From: QAMX01 sp003149835
GTDB lineage: Bacteria > Bacillota > Clostridia > Oscillospirales > QAMX01
Length of the DNA stretch: 15,664 nucleotides
Assembly (NCBI GenBank): GCA_959600635.1
Contig: CAUGMN010000060.1
Location: 1-15,664, forward strand
Reading direction: 5' to 3'
The notes beneath the pieces were generated by a model. The model worked only from the letters and a program-made list of their open reading frames with translations. It searched no databases and had not been told where the DNA came from. Positions 7,501-14,567 of the stretch are shown here, in pieces; within the stretch, counting starts at the first letter, position 1; every line of letters starts with the position of its first letter. The position numbers and the translations under genes are program-made.

Positions 7501-8058
7501 TCAACGTCCTCTTTGCAAAACAGGCATCAGGCGCTTCGCCCCGAGCGAGCCGACGACGCAGAGCACAAGGTCGTTAGGCAGCGTCAGCAAAAATCCGGAT
7601 ACCAGAACCGTTCCGACGCTTACCGGCTGCGCGGTCGCATAATTGCAGATCACATAGAAATAAACGACGCCGATGAGGTAAAGAACGCCGAGCCCCGCGA
7701 GCTGCGCCGCTAAAATCCGCCGAAACGAAGGCGCCGAACCACGGTGCGCGATCAAACCGGCGACAACCGCCCCGGCCAGGAACCCGATGATATACCCAAA
7801 CGTCGGACGCAGCACATAGCCGATTCCGCCGCCGCCGGTAAACACAGGCAAGCCGCACAAACCGAGCAGCAAATACAGGGCGGCGGAAAGCGCTCCGCCG
7901 CGCGCGCCGAGCAGCACGCCGGCCAACAGCGCAAACTGCGCCTGCAACGTCATCGGCACGAGCGGCATAGGGATTTTAATAAACGCGCCCGCGGCGAGCA
8001 GCGCGGTAAACAGAGCGCACATCACCATACCGCGGACGGAAAACAGCTTTTTTTTCAT
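7501..8058 (-). CDS. bioY: Biotin ECF transporter substrate-binding component BioY
   Basis: Integral membrane S-component of the biotin energy-coupling-factor transporter, 185 residues with about six membrane helices. The conserved PMTLQ segment (35-39) in the second helix region, the GALLGARGG-like turn (about 47-55) and GGGGIGYVLRPTFGYIIGF (75-93) are typical of BioY. It needs the general EcfA/EcfT module, which is not in this window. The start codon overlaps the birA stop (ATGA, 8055-8058) and uses the GGAGGAG...AAGG region within the end of birA, so translation is coupled to birA. The shared promoter carries a BirA operator (9139-9170), so uptake should be shut down when biotin is plentiful. 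Confidence 0.95.
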   Translation of the reverse strand: MKKKLFSVRGMVMCALFTALLAAGAFIKIPMPLVPMTLQAQFALLAGVLLGARGGALSAALYLLLGLCGLPVFTGGGGIGYVLRPTFGYIIGFLAGAVVAGLIAHRGSAPSFRRILAAQLAGLGVLYLIGVVYFYVICNYATAQPVSVGTVLVSGFLLTLPNDLVLCVVGSLGAKRLMPVLQRGR

Positions 8059-9047
8059 CCTTTTTTCTCCTCCATCCGGATACTGACCTCGCCCGACGAG
8101 AGCAAGGCCTCCGTCCCGTCCTCATAGCGCACGCACAGACGGCAGTCGTCGTCAATTTCACCGGCGAGCGCGACTCGCGCGCTTCCTCCTTGCAGAACGG
8201 TGATTGGCCGGCCTTTCAAGATCGACCGCTCTCTGTATGCCTGTAAAAAGGTTTTCTCCTCAACTTGCGCGTAAAATGTGAGAAAGCGATCGAGTACGGC
8301 GGCGATGAGGCGATTTTTCAGGTCGGGAATCCTCGCTCCGCGTTCAAAGACCGCGCCGGCGATCTCTTTCAATTCCTCCGGAAAACCGTTCTGCGGTTCC
8401 AGCGCGTTGATTCCGATACCGAGCACGGCGTATTCAAGGCTCCCGTCCTCCATGCCGCAGACGCCCTCCGTGAGAATGCCGCAGATCTTTTTGCCGCCGC
8501 AGAACACATCGTTGACCCACTTGATCCCCGCCGGCCTTCCCGAAACGGCCTCAACCGCCTCCGCCACGGCAACCGCGGCCGCCGTGGTGATAAAGAGCGC
8601 CTGTTCGGCGCCGATTTTCGGCCTCAGAATGACGCTCATATAGACGCCTGTGTCATCCGGAGAAAAAAAGCTCCGGCGCATTCTGCCCTTTCCCGCCGTC
8701 TGGGTTTCGGCAACGACGACCGTCCCTTCCGGCGCGCCCTGCCCTGCCAGCGCCTTGGCCGTATCGTTTGTAGAAGCAAGGGAGGGAAATACCTGTACCT
8801 GATAAAAGCCTTTGCCTCGGGTGAGCCGTCTTTCAACGCCGCCTTTGTGGACGGAATCCGTCTTCTCATTCAGCCGGTAGCCCCGGTTGGTTTGGGCGTC
8901 AATCTGAAATCCCTCTTCCTGCAAAAGCCGGATCGCCTTCCACACCGCCGCGCGGCTCACCGCCAGCTGCTGGGCGAGCGCCTGCCCGGATAGGAAGCGG
9001 CCTTTCTCCCGATCCAAAAGCTCCAACACCTGTTCCTTTAATGTCAT
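8055..9047 (-). CDS. birA: Bifunctional biotin-protein ligase / biotin operon repressor BirA
   Basis: Makes biotinyl-AMP and transfers biotin to carboxylase subunits; in its group II form it also represses biotin genes. The product has 330 residues, close to B. subtilis BirA (325). An N-terminal winged helix covers about 1-60 with the recognition segment VSRAAVWKAI (30-39). The ligase domain follows with STND (92-95), the biotinyl-AMP loop GKGRMRRSF (119-127) and KWVND (176-180, catalytic lysine K176). The C-terminal SH3-like domain is at about 275-330. The start MTLKEQVLELL (9047) is preferred for its match to the family and an AAAGG 11 nt upstream; the in-frame ATG at 9074, 9 codons earlier, has no clear ribosome binding site but remains possible. 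The presence of the DNA-binding domain agrees with the operator at its own promoter. Confidence 0.94.
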   Translation of the reverse strand: MTLKEQVLELLDREKGRFLSGQALAQQLAVSRAAVWKAIRLLQEEGFQIDAQTNRGYRLNEKTDSVHKGGVERRLTRGKGFYQVQVFPSLASTNDTAKALAGQGAPEGTVVVAETQTAGKGRMRRSFFSPDDTGVYMSVILRPKIGAEQALFITTAAAVAVAEAVEAVSGRPAGIKWVNDVFCGGKKICGILTEGVCGMEDGSLEYAVLGIGINALEPQNGFPEELKEIAGAVFERGARIPDLKNRLIAAVLDRFLTFYAQVEEKTFLQAYRERSILKGRPITVLQGGSARVALAGEIDDDCRLCVRYEDGTEALLSSGEVSIRMEEKKG

Positions 9048-9116
9048 GCGTTCAATCGCCTTTCTCTGATTCATATCGATCCGGCGCTGCGGAGGCGTCA
9101 GCAGACCGACATCGAC

Positions 9117-9145
9117 ATTATAGCATCTCCTCTTCCATTTGTCAA
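9117..9145 (-). promoter_or_regulatory. Consensus sigma-A promoter for birA-bioY
   Basis: TTGACA (9140-9145) and TATAAT (9117-9122) on the minus strand have a 17-bp spacer. Both boxes are perfect. The -35 hexamer is inside the proximal half of the BirA operator. The start site is expected near 9110. Confidence 0.92.
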
Positions 9146-9170
9146 CCACAATCATAATATCGGTTTACAT
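9139..9170. promoter_or_regulatory. BirA operator (biotin box)
   Basis: On the plus strand TTGTCAACC (9139-9147), a 14-bp spacer and GGTTTACAT (9162-9170) match the known bacterial BirA box (TTGTAAACC, 14-15 bp, GGTTTACAA) with small deviations near the ends. One half site contains the -35 box of the birA-bioY promoter, so biotinyl-AMP-bound BirA dimers would block RNA polymerase directly. Confidence 0.9.
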
Positions 9171-9201
9171 TTATGGTTTGGCTCCGTCCGGCTCCCGACC
9201 A

Positions 9202-9250
9202 TAAAAGCCGGGGGGCAGGCATCGAAACAATACGATGCCCGCCCCCCGGC
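9202..9250 (-). terminator. Strong terminator at the end of the 9277-15584 gene block
   Basis: 18-bp stem (arms 9207-9224 and 9233-9250) with an 8-nt loop. The single A/C mismatch of the plus strand becomes a G-U pair in minus-strand RNA, so the hairpin is complete only in the minus transcript. A TTTTAT tract follows on that strand. It lies 26 nt after the stop of the 135-residue gene and insulates birA from upstream transcription. Confidence 0.92.
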
Positions 9251-9276
9251 GAATCCATAGATTTCTGTCTGCTCCG

Positions 9277-9684
9277 TCAATCCCAGACAATGACGGCAAA
9301 GATATCCCTCTGCCTGCGCGGAGCCGTATCCAGCATGCCGCCGACGGCGTACACGGCCAGCTCCGTCCCCTCTCGGATATCGGCCGGATCCACCGGCTCG
9401 CCTCTCGACGCCGACCAGAACAGAGTGAATTCGTTAAAAAACAGGCGAACTTTGTCTGTGTCGGAATATACCCTGACGGTGCGGCCGGTATCCTCCCTTA
9501 TGGCCAGAACCCCGGATGCGTCCATATCCTCCGCCGTTTTGACGTTGTAAACGTTCAGGTCCGCAAACGGCGGCAGATAGTCGTCGTATGGGTTGCGGTA
9601 ATGCTTTCTCGCGGTAAAATAGCCGCCGGCAAAAATTCCGGCCGCGACGAGCACAGCGCCGATCGTCAGCAAAAGCCGTTTCAC
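9277..9684 (-). CDS. Membrane-anchored protein of unknown function
   Basis: Protein of 135 residues that I do not recognise. An uncleaved-looking N-terminal membrane helix (residues 4-24, MKR followed by a hydrophobic run ending AGGYFTARK) should anchor a soluble domain of about 110 residues outside the cell. That domain has alternating hydrophobic strands (GVLAIRE, TVRVYS, RLFFNEFTLFW, ELAVYAVGGML, DIFAVIVW), which suggests a small beta-rich fold. It starts with GTG at 9684, supported by GAGGAGGG 10 nt upstream. It lies 96 nt behind the RraA-like gene and is the last gene before the terminator. No catalytic motif is visible, so a function cannot be assigned. Confidence 0.75.
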   Translation of the reverse strand: MKRLLLTIGAVLVAAGIFAGGYFTARKHYRNPYDDYLPPFADLNVYNVKTAEDMDASGVLAIREDTGRTVRVYSDTDKVRLFFNEFTLFWSASRGEPVDPADIREGTELAVYAVGGMLDTAPRRQRDIFAVIVWD

Positions 9685-9780
9685 GACGAAGCGTCCCTCC
9701 TCGTTTTTTCTGTCATGCCATCCCGCCCGGGCGGTTCAGGTTGGAACATACCGGCTGCGGCGGCACGGATTGCCGCTGGT

Positions 9781-10509
9781 TCAGGCCTGGAAGTGTTCGG
9801 CTGCGGCGGCGTTGAAGCGGGCGACAGCCTCGGCGTACCGGCGCACGAACTCCTCCTTCGGCATGCCCTGCACGTTCCGCGAAAGACTCAGAAGGTGATC
9901 GCATTCATTCTGATCCATAAACCGCACCGCGTCGAGCAGCCGCTCCGTATCGATTTCGTCGATGGCGATAAATCCGTGCTTATCGGCGTGAATCAAATCG
10001 CCTGTCCTGACCTTGACGCCGAACACCTCGACCTCATGCCCCCAGCGCACCGGCGTGCTGTACGCATGGCCGACGCAGAGCCGGCGCGCCAGCGCGTGCA
10101 TACCGGCGTTGGTCATCTCGTCGAGGTCGCGGACCGCGCCGTCCGTCACCGTTCCGACCGCGCCGAGCGCCTTGTGCAGGTTGGCGTTGACCTCGCCCCA
10201 GAACGAACCGATCGCATCCGTATCGCGGTCTTTGACGACGATGATCTTCGGCCCGTCGATCTTCGCGAGAAATTCCATATATTCTCTCTGTGCGTCAGGG
10301 TTGTTTCGCTGATGCTCGGGATTAGAGGGCTCGATCTCGACCGTGACGGCCCAACCCGCCATGATTCCCATCTGCGGCATGAAGTCGCAGATGTCCTCGC
10401 GGTTGAAGCGGCCCTGCGTGCGTTCGAGGTGAGTGATCTTTTCCCAGCCGTTGTAGATCGTCGGCGTATTCCAGCGTTTTAAATTCAAAATATCGGCGTT
10501 TGTCAGCAT
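9781..10509 (-). CDS. RraA family protein (HMG/CHA aldolase-like)
   Basis: RraA-fold protein of 242 residues. The divalent-metal and keto-acid site typical of the class II pyruvate aldolases of this family is visible: GEVNAN (105-110), then TDGAVRD (122-128) with the R127-D128 pair, and GDLIHADKHG (170-179). Family members cleave 4-hydroxy-4-methyl-2-oxoglutarate or 4-carboxy-4-hydroxy-2-oxoadipate, decarboxylate oxaloacetate, or bind RNase E; the last role is unlikely in a Firmicute without that partner. The family is usually about 160-230 residues; this one has an N-terminal extension of about 40-50 residues (TPTIYNGWEKITHLER region) common in clostridial catabolic clusters. AAAGGA lies 11 nt before the ATG. 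It follows the sugar isomerase/epimerase gene by 75 nt, pointing to a shared catabolic role with unknown substrate. Confidence 0.88.
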   Translation of the reverse strand: MLTNADILNLKRWNTPTIYNGWEKITHLERTQGRFNREDICDFMPQMGIMAGWAVTVEIEPSNPEHQRNNPDAQREYMEFLAKIDGPKIIVVKDRDTDAIGSFWGEVNANLHKALGAVGTVTDGAVRDLDEMTNAGMHALARRLCVGHAYSTPVRWGHEVEVFGVKVRTGDLIHADKHGFIAIDEIDTERLLDAVRFMDQNECDHLLSLSRNVQGMPKEEFVRRYAEAVARFNAAAAEHFQA

Positions 10510-10533
10510 CTCTATTCTTTTCCTTTCACAATA

Positions 10534-10580
10534 CTCGGCATTAGCGCTGTAAACTTACAGCGCCAATGCCGAGTTTTTTT
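10534..10580. terminator. Intergenic hairpin with U-run on the plus strand
   Basis: 19-bp stem with one imperfect pair (arms 10534-10552 and 10555-10573). On the plus strand seven T follow (10574-10580), which looks like an intrinsic terminator, but both flanking genes are on the minus strand. In minus-strand RNA the one A/C mismatch becomes G-U, so the stem is intact, but no U-run follows it. It could therefore be an intercistronic stabiliser or attenuator for the minus transcript, or a terminator for antisense RNA. Confidence 0.7.
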
Positions 10581-10584
10581 ATAT

Positions 10585-11553
10585 TTACGCCCACCACATC
10601 TCCGTTGGTTTTCCGTTCCGGATCAGCACGCGTTTCAAAAGCTCGATGGCTTTCTCAAGGCCTTCTTCCGGCGCCATCAGGCTGTCTTCATGCTCGATGG
10701 AGACGGAGCGGTCATATCCCGCGAGCACCAGCTCGCTCATCATCTCGCGCCATGCCTGCTCGTTCATGCCGTAGCCGACAGAGCGGAAAATCCAGGCGCG
10801 GTTCGCCTCGTCGCCGTAATGCTTTGTGTCGAGCACACCGTTTTTGGCGGCGTTGTAGCGGTCGATCTTCGTGTCCTTGGCGTGGAAATGATAAATCGCT
10901 CCGCGCAGCTCGCGGATCGCGGCGACCGGATCCATCCCCTGCCAGATCAGATGGCTGGGGTCGAAGTTTGCGCCGATCTCCTCGCCGACGGCCTTGCGAA
11001 GCTTCAAAAGCGTTTCGGGGTTATAGACGCAGAAGCCAGGATGCATCTCAAAAGCGATGCGCGTCACGCCGTGGGAACGGCAGTAGGCCGCCATCTCCTT
11101 CCAGAACGGGATCAGCACTTCGTTCCACTGGTAGTCGAGAATCGCCAGAAAATCCTCCGGCCACGGACAGGTCACCCAGTTGGGATATTTTGAATCGGGG
11201 CAGTCGCCCGGGCAGCCGGAGAATGTGACCACCGTATCGATCCCAAGCTTTTCGGCGAGCAGCACCGCGTTTTTAAAGTCCGCGATATAGCCGGCCGCGA
11301 TTTCCTTGTCAGGGTGTACCATGTTGCCGTGGCACGCGAGAGCGGAGATTTCAAGGCCGTTTCCCTTGATATCAGCCAAGAAACGGTCCAGCGCCTTTTC
11401 GTCGGCGAGCAGCTTCGCCGGATCGCAGTGCGCCTTGCCCGGGAAGCCGCCGCAGCCGATCTCCACCGTCTCGACGCCGAGCCCTTTCAGATACGCACAG
11501 ACCTCGTTCAGCGGCTTATCGCCGAACAGAACCGTCAAAACACCGAGTTTCAT
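10585..11553 (-). CDS. Sugar phosphate isomerase/epimerase (TIM barrel)
   Basis: Xylose isomerase-like TIM-barrel protein of 322 residues, AP_endonuc_2 superfamily, which usually isomerises or epimerises keto sugars, inositols or sugar acids with one metal ion. Likely metal ligands are E169 (FEMHPGF), D198 with H201 (NFDPSHLIWQG), H224 (YHFHAKD) and E287 (SIEHED). The segments SGCPG (112-116), PNWVTCPWP (124-132) and GVLDTKHYG (239-247) are typical of a conserved subgroup whose substrate I cannot name. AGGAGGAAG lies just before the ATG at 11553. It sits between the PHP gene (125 nt upstream) and the RraA gene (75 nt downstream) on the same strand. No transporter or regulator is adjacent. Confidence 0.9.
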   Translation of the reverse strand: MKLGVLTVLFGDKPLNEVCAYLKGLGVETVEIGCGGFPGKAHCDPAKLLADEKALDRFLADIKGNGLEISALACHGNMVHPDKEIAAGYIADFKNAVLLAEKLGIDTVVTFSGCPGDCPDSKYPNWVTCPWPEDFLAILDYQWNEVLIPFWKEMAAYCRSHGVTRIAFEMHPGFCVYNPETLLKLRKAVGEEIGANFDPSHLIWQGMDPVAAIRELRGAIYHFHAKDTKIDRYNAAKNGVLDTKHYGDEANRAWIFRSVGYGMNEQAWREMMSELVLAGYDRSVSIEHEDSLMAPEEGLEKAIELLKRVLIRNGKPTEMWWA

Positions 11554-11678
11554 TTTTTCTTCCTCCTGCTGTCAATTTTATAAGGTTTGATTGCAAATAC
11601 CGCTCACAGGGCGGCGCGTTTGTCTGTCGCAGCGTTTTTTCGCCAAGGCGGCCGCGTTTTGCACCTGAAAAAAATCGG

Positions 11679-12983
11679 CTATCCGCGGTAGCACCGGTCG
11701 AGATAGGCGGCGGCGCGGTCCTTGATTTCCGCGAGCAGTCTGACCGCTTCCTTGTCGCCCAGAAGCGCTTCCTTCATCAGGCGGCCCTCCTCATAGCAGA
11801 GCTCGTCATGGCGCGGGAAATAGTCTTCCAGCAGGAACAGCGTATACATCACATAGCGATAATCGCCGAAAGCGCGCTGATATTCCTGCGGATACTGTTC
11901 AAGCGCCGTCGAGCGCCCTGCTTTGATCGATTCGATGATATCCTCGCGCGAGTCGGACGGGGCAAAAACGACCGTTTCCAGCCACTGGAAGTTGTCGCGG
12001 TTGACCGTCCCGTGGGAATCCGAGCTGCCGACCACCGGCACCGCACAGCCCTCGGCGCGCATCTGCTGATAAAACGCCGTTTGCAGATTATTGGAACGAG
12101 CTTCCATGCCGTTGAGCAGCTCGAAGCAGTCAAAGAGACGGTTCTGAAACTGGGCGCGGCTCATCGCATCCGAGACGTTATAGACGTCGTTGCGCCAGTG
12201 CGGGTGCGCATAGATGGCCAGACCGCCGCCGGAGCGGATTTTATCGTAGCACCACTTGCAGCTCGCATAGACAAAGCGGTCGACGCCCTCGCCGAGATCG
12301 GGCAGAGCCGCCTCGATTTGGCGAACCTCTTGATAATAGGTCTCCTCGTCGGCCTGGAAGCACTCGTTCACGCTGATGTCGCCCGCGAAATTGATGATAT
12401 GTACATGGTTGTCAGGCGCGTGGACTTCCTCGCCCTTGAAAATTTTCAAAGCGGTGGGAATCTCCCGATAGGCGTCGATTGCTTCAAGGGACGGGAAAAA
12501 GCGCCGGTGATCGGTAATCGTCATAAAATCGAAGCCCGCTTTGCGGTAGTTGGCGCAGACGATTTCCGGCGCTTCCCGGCCATCCGAACGGAAGGTATGG
12601 ACATGCAGGTCGCCGCGCAGCGGTTTCAGCCCGTACAGGTCGGGTTTCAGCGAGTAGACGGACAGCTGTACGAGCTTGTCGTTGCGGCCTCCGTCAACGA
12701 TCGGCGCCTTATAGACGCGGACGTAATGCTCCTGCTCGCCGCCGAAAACATGGCTGAACGTAAAGCCGCCGCGCTCGTCCGGTTCCGTTTCGGCGACAAT
12801 GTAGTCCTTGATGCGGTCACGGTTGCGGTCGTCGCACTCCGTCAGCGGGCGGACGGTAATGACATATTTCTGTCCGCGCTCAAACTCCGCCTGCCGGCCG
12901 CGCGGATAAATCGTCACCGTGCTTTCCTTGTCGGCGGGCAAGAGTTTGGGGAGGATTTCATAGTATTCGAGCTCCGTTTTCAT
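11679..12983 (-). CDS. PHP-domain metal-dependent phosphoesterase with N-terminal domain
   Basis: Protein of 434 residues with a PHP catalytic domain at about 124-360. Motif I is DLHVHTFRSDG (125-135), then ITDHRRF (156-162), EEVHAPDNHVHI (185-196), YAHPHW (258-263) and GSSDSHGT (319-326): the His/Asp/Glu set expected to bind a two- or three-metal site. The N-terminal 120 residues form a strand-rich domain (TVTIYPRG, YVITVRPL, HYVRVYKAP) and the C-terminal 70 residues are helical. PHP proteins hydrolyse phosphoesters such as histidinol phosphate or nucleotides; here the substrate is unknown and the enzyme is much longer than a HisK-type phosphatase. The start at 12983 (MKTELEYY) is chosen from AAGAGG 13 nt upstream; the frame extends upstream to 13058 but that would overlap the preceding gene. 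It is 58 nt behind the 102-residue membrane protein gene. Confidence 0.9.
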   Translation of the reverse strand: MKTELEYYEILPKLLPADKESTVTIYPRGRQAEFERGQKYVITVRPLTECDDRNRDRIKDYIVAETEPDERGGFTFSHVFGGEQEHYVRVYKAPIVDGGRNDKLVQLSVYSLKPDLYGLKPLRGDLHVHTFRSDGREAPEIVCANYRKAGFDFMTITDHRRFFPSLEAIDAYREIPTALKIFKGEEVHAPDNHVHIINFAGDISVNECFQADEETYYQEVRQIEAALPDLGEGVDRFVYASCKWCYDKIRSGGGLAIYAHPHWRNDVYNVSDAMSRAQFQNRLFDCFELLNGMEARSNNLQTAFYQQMRAEGCAVPVVGSSDSHGTVNRDNFQWLETVVFAPSDSREDIIESIKAGRSTALEQYPQEYQRAFGDYRYVMYTLFLLEDYFPRHDELCYEEGRLMKEALLGDKEAVRLLAEIKDRAAAYLDRCYRG

Positions 12984-13041
12984 TTTGAATATTCTACCTC
13001 TTTTCTGAAAGATATGCGCCTGAGCTTTCAAGCGCTCCGGC

Positions 13042-13350
13042 TCAGCTGAGAATCGCAATGATAAACGTCACGATATAAACGAGGATGCTGACAATTTTGA
13101 ACGCCTTGAAAAACCCGATCCTTTCATAGCCCAGCTCCCCCAGCAGATCGACGCCGTGAACGTAAATCCCGAACAGAGTCAGGTAAATCACGACGCTGAC
13201 GAAAGCCGCCTTCGAATACGGCGTAAACGCCAATACGATGTTGACGGCCATCAACAGCACATGCGTCGCGCCCATCAGCGACGTGAGCCGGACAAGCTTT
13301 TTTTGCCGGTAGATCTCGGCTTCCGCGTTTGTATATCCTTTCAACGCCAA
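13042..13350 (-). CDS. Small membrane protein, 102 residues, TTG start
   Basis: Small protein that I do not recognise. Three hydrophobic segments are predicted at about 24-42, 48-66 and 83-101, so it is an integral membrane protein, with a short basic and acidic N-terminal tail (EAEIYRQKKLVR) and a conserved-looking HGVDLLGELGYERIG loop (65-79). TTG at 13350 is well supported as the start because AAAGGAGG lies exactly 7 nt upstream and no ATG is available nearby in frame. It is placed between hflC plus a 59-residue membrane protein gene and the PHP gene, all on one strand. This suggests a membrane role, but no family can be named. Confidence 0.8.
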   Translation of the reverse strand: MALKGYTNAEAEIYRQKKLVRLTSLMGATHVLLMAVNIVLAFTPYSKAAFVSVVIYLTLFGIYVHGVDLLGELGYERIGFFKAFKIVSILVYIVTFIIAILS

Positions 13351-13421
13351 AGGAAATCCTCCTTTATATTTTTTACCGCGCGACCGGCTGGAATCCCACC
13401 CGCCGGCGCTTTCCGAGCCTC

Positions 13422-13601
13422 TCAGTCAATACCGCCTGTCAGCAGCAGCGTCAGAACGCTGTAAAACAGAAAAACCAGCGTAAAGATCGAGCAGGCAACC
13501 GCGCCGATGACCCACTTTCGATTTCGCTTCGCCAGCATAGCGCAGGCGGCGATTCCGGCCGCAAAAAGAACTGCGCACACGATCCCGATCCAAAATTCCA
13601 T
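13422..13601 (-). CDS. Small two-helix membrane protein, 59 residues
   Basis: A short frame MEFWIGIVCAV...LLLTGGID, ending with TGA at 13422-13424. It has a hydrophobic segment at about 3-23, a strongly basic turn KRNRKW (25-30) and a second hydrophobic segment at about 31-55: a clean helical hairpin with a cytoplasmic positive loop. It begins 36 nt after the hflC stop on the same strand. The ribosome binding site is weak (CGGAG about 14 nt before the ATG), so it may depend on translation of hflC. A competing frame over 13426-13614 on the same strand gives a Arg-rich, non-membrane sequence and is rejected. No family recognised; the composition argues that it is real. Confidence 0.65.
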   Translation of the reverse strand: MEFWIGIVCAVLFAAGIAACAMLAKRNRKWVIGAVACSIFTLVFLFYSVLTLLLTGGID

Positions 13602-13637
13602 GTAACAGGCTCACGCTCCGTTTCCAGCCGGCTTCTT

Positions 13638-14555
13638 TTACTCCTGCGTTGGCGTTTTCTCTTCGAGCAGGGCGTTGTTGAGAATTTTCGCCAGCTCGCT
13701 GTCCGCGCCGAGAATCACGGTTTTATCCTCGCCGGTCATCGAAGCTTCCAGCGCGTCCAGCGCACGGATGAAATAATAAAACTCCTGCTTTTCCGGCGTA
13801 TTGTAAGCCTCGCCGAGGATCCGCATGTATTCGGCCTCACCGGAGGCAATGATTTCCTCCGCCTCGCGTTCGGCGTTGGAGATCGTTTCGTTAACGATCC
13901 GGTCGACCTCGTTGCGCGTGATCGTCGCGGTCTTGTTGCCATTGGCAATCAGCTCTTCGGCCATCATGTTGCGCTCGGAGATCATGCGGGTATAAACCGC
14001 CTGCTCATTGTCCGAGGGGTAGTCGAGGCGCTTGACCTTGACGTCAATGACGTCAATTCCGTAAATGACGGCTTTCTCCGTCACCTGCGCGGTAATCTGG
14101 GAATAGATCTCGTTGCGCTTCGCCGCGTCGTCCATATTGATGATCTCGTCCTGCTCGATCGTACCCATTGTGGTTTTCAAAGCGTTATAGGTAATATTAT
14201 CGAGCCGCACCTCGGCTTCGACAATTGAGCCGAGCGATTTGTAGAACGTCAGCGGATCGGTGATTTTCCAAAGCACATAGCTGTCCACCTGCATGGATTT
14301 GCTGTCCGAAGTGATGACGTCGCTGGGCGGAATATCATAAATCAGAACGGTTTGGGGAAATTTGATGACCGTATCGATAAACGGCAGCTTGAAATGCAGT
14401 CCCGAGGTCTTTGTCACGTCGATGATCTTGGAAAAACGGACGACGCAGGCGTACTCGTTTTCATAGACTGTAAAAAACGACGAGCCGATGACGATGAGCA
14501 GGAGGAGAACCAGCACCGGAACAATAAATTTCAGCGATTTTTTGACTTTTGACAT
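13638..14555 (-). CDS. hflC: Protease modulator HflC (SPFH/band 7)
   Basis: HflC forms a large membrane ring with HflK around FtsH protease and affects turnover of membrane proteins. The product has 305 residues: a short cytoplasmic N-terminus, one membrane helix (about 9-29), an SPFH/band 7 domain beginning ENEYACVVRFSKI with GLHFKLPFIDTVIKFP, and a helical segment rich in E/A (NEVDRIVNETISNAEREAEEIIASGEAEYMRIL, near 218-250) as in stomatin-like proteins. The start at 14555 (MSKVKK) is chosen because GGAGG, part of the hflK stop region (TAGGAGG), lies 8 nt upstream; the ATG at 14561 would be only 2 nt away. The gap to hflK is 12 nt, so the two are co-translated. FtsH is not in this window. 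Confidence 0.94.
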   Translation of the reverse strand: MSKVKKSLKFIVPVLVLLLLIVIGSSFFTVYENEYACVVRFSKIIDVTKTSGLHFKLPFIDTVIKFPQTVLIYDIPPSDVITSDSKSMQVDSYVLWKITDPLTFYKSLGSIVEAEVRLDNITYNALKTTMGTIEQDEIINMDDAAKRNEIYSQITAQVTEKAVIYGIDVIDVKVKRLDYPSDNEQAVYTRMISERNMMAEELIANGNKTATITRNEVDRIVNETISNAEREAEEIIASGEAEYMRILGEAYNTPEKQEFYYFIRALDALEASMTGEDKTVILGADSELAKILNNALLEEKTPTQE

Positions 14556-14567
14556 GTTCATATCCTC

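Noticed and set aside
9235..10482. Plus-strand open frame (415 residues) opposite the RraA and 135-residue genes
   Set aside because: It crosses two well-supported genes and a terminator arm on the other strand, has no domain, and is explained by base composition.
11640..11700. Possible terminator at the end of the PHP gene (short hairpin at the stop codon followed by seven T on the minus strand)
   Set aside because: The stem is only about 4 bp plus a mismatch and overlaps the coding end; too weak to list, though it could cause partial termination before the epimerase gene.
11808..13049. Plus-strand open frame (413 residues) opposite the PHP gene
   Set aside because: The PHP motifs on the minus strand are complete; the antisense product is an Arg/Val/Asp-rich composition artefact.
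13426..13614. 62-residue minus-strand frame overlapping the 59-residue membrane protein
   Set aside because: Its product is Arg-rich and without structure, whereas the other frame gives a clean two-helix membrane protein.
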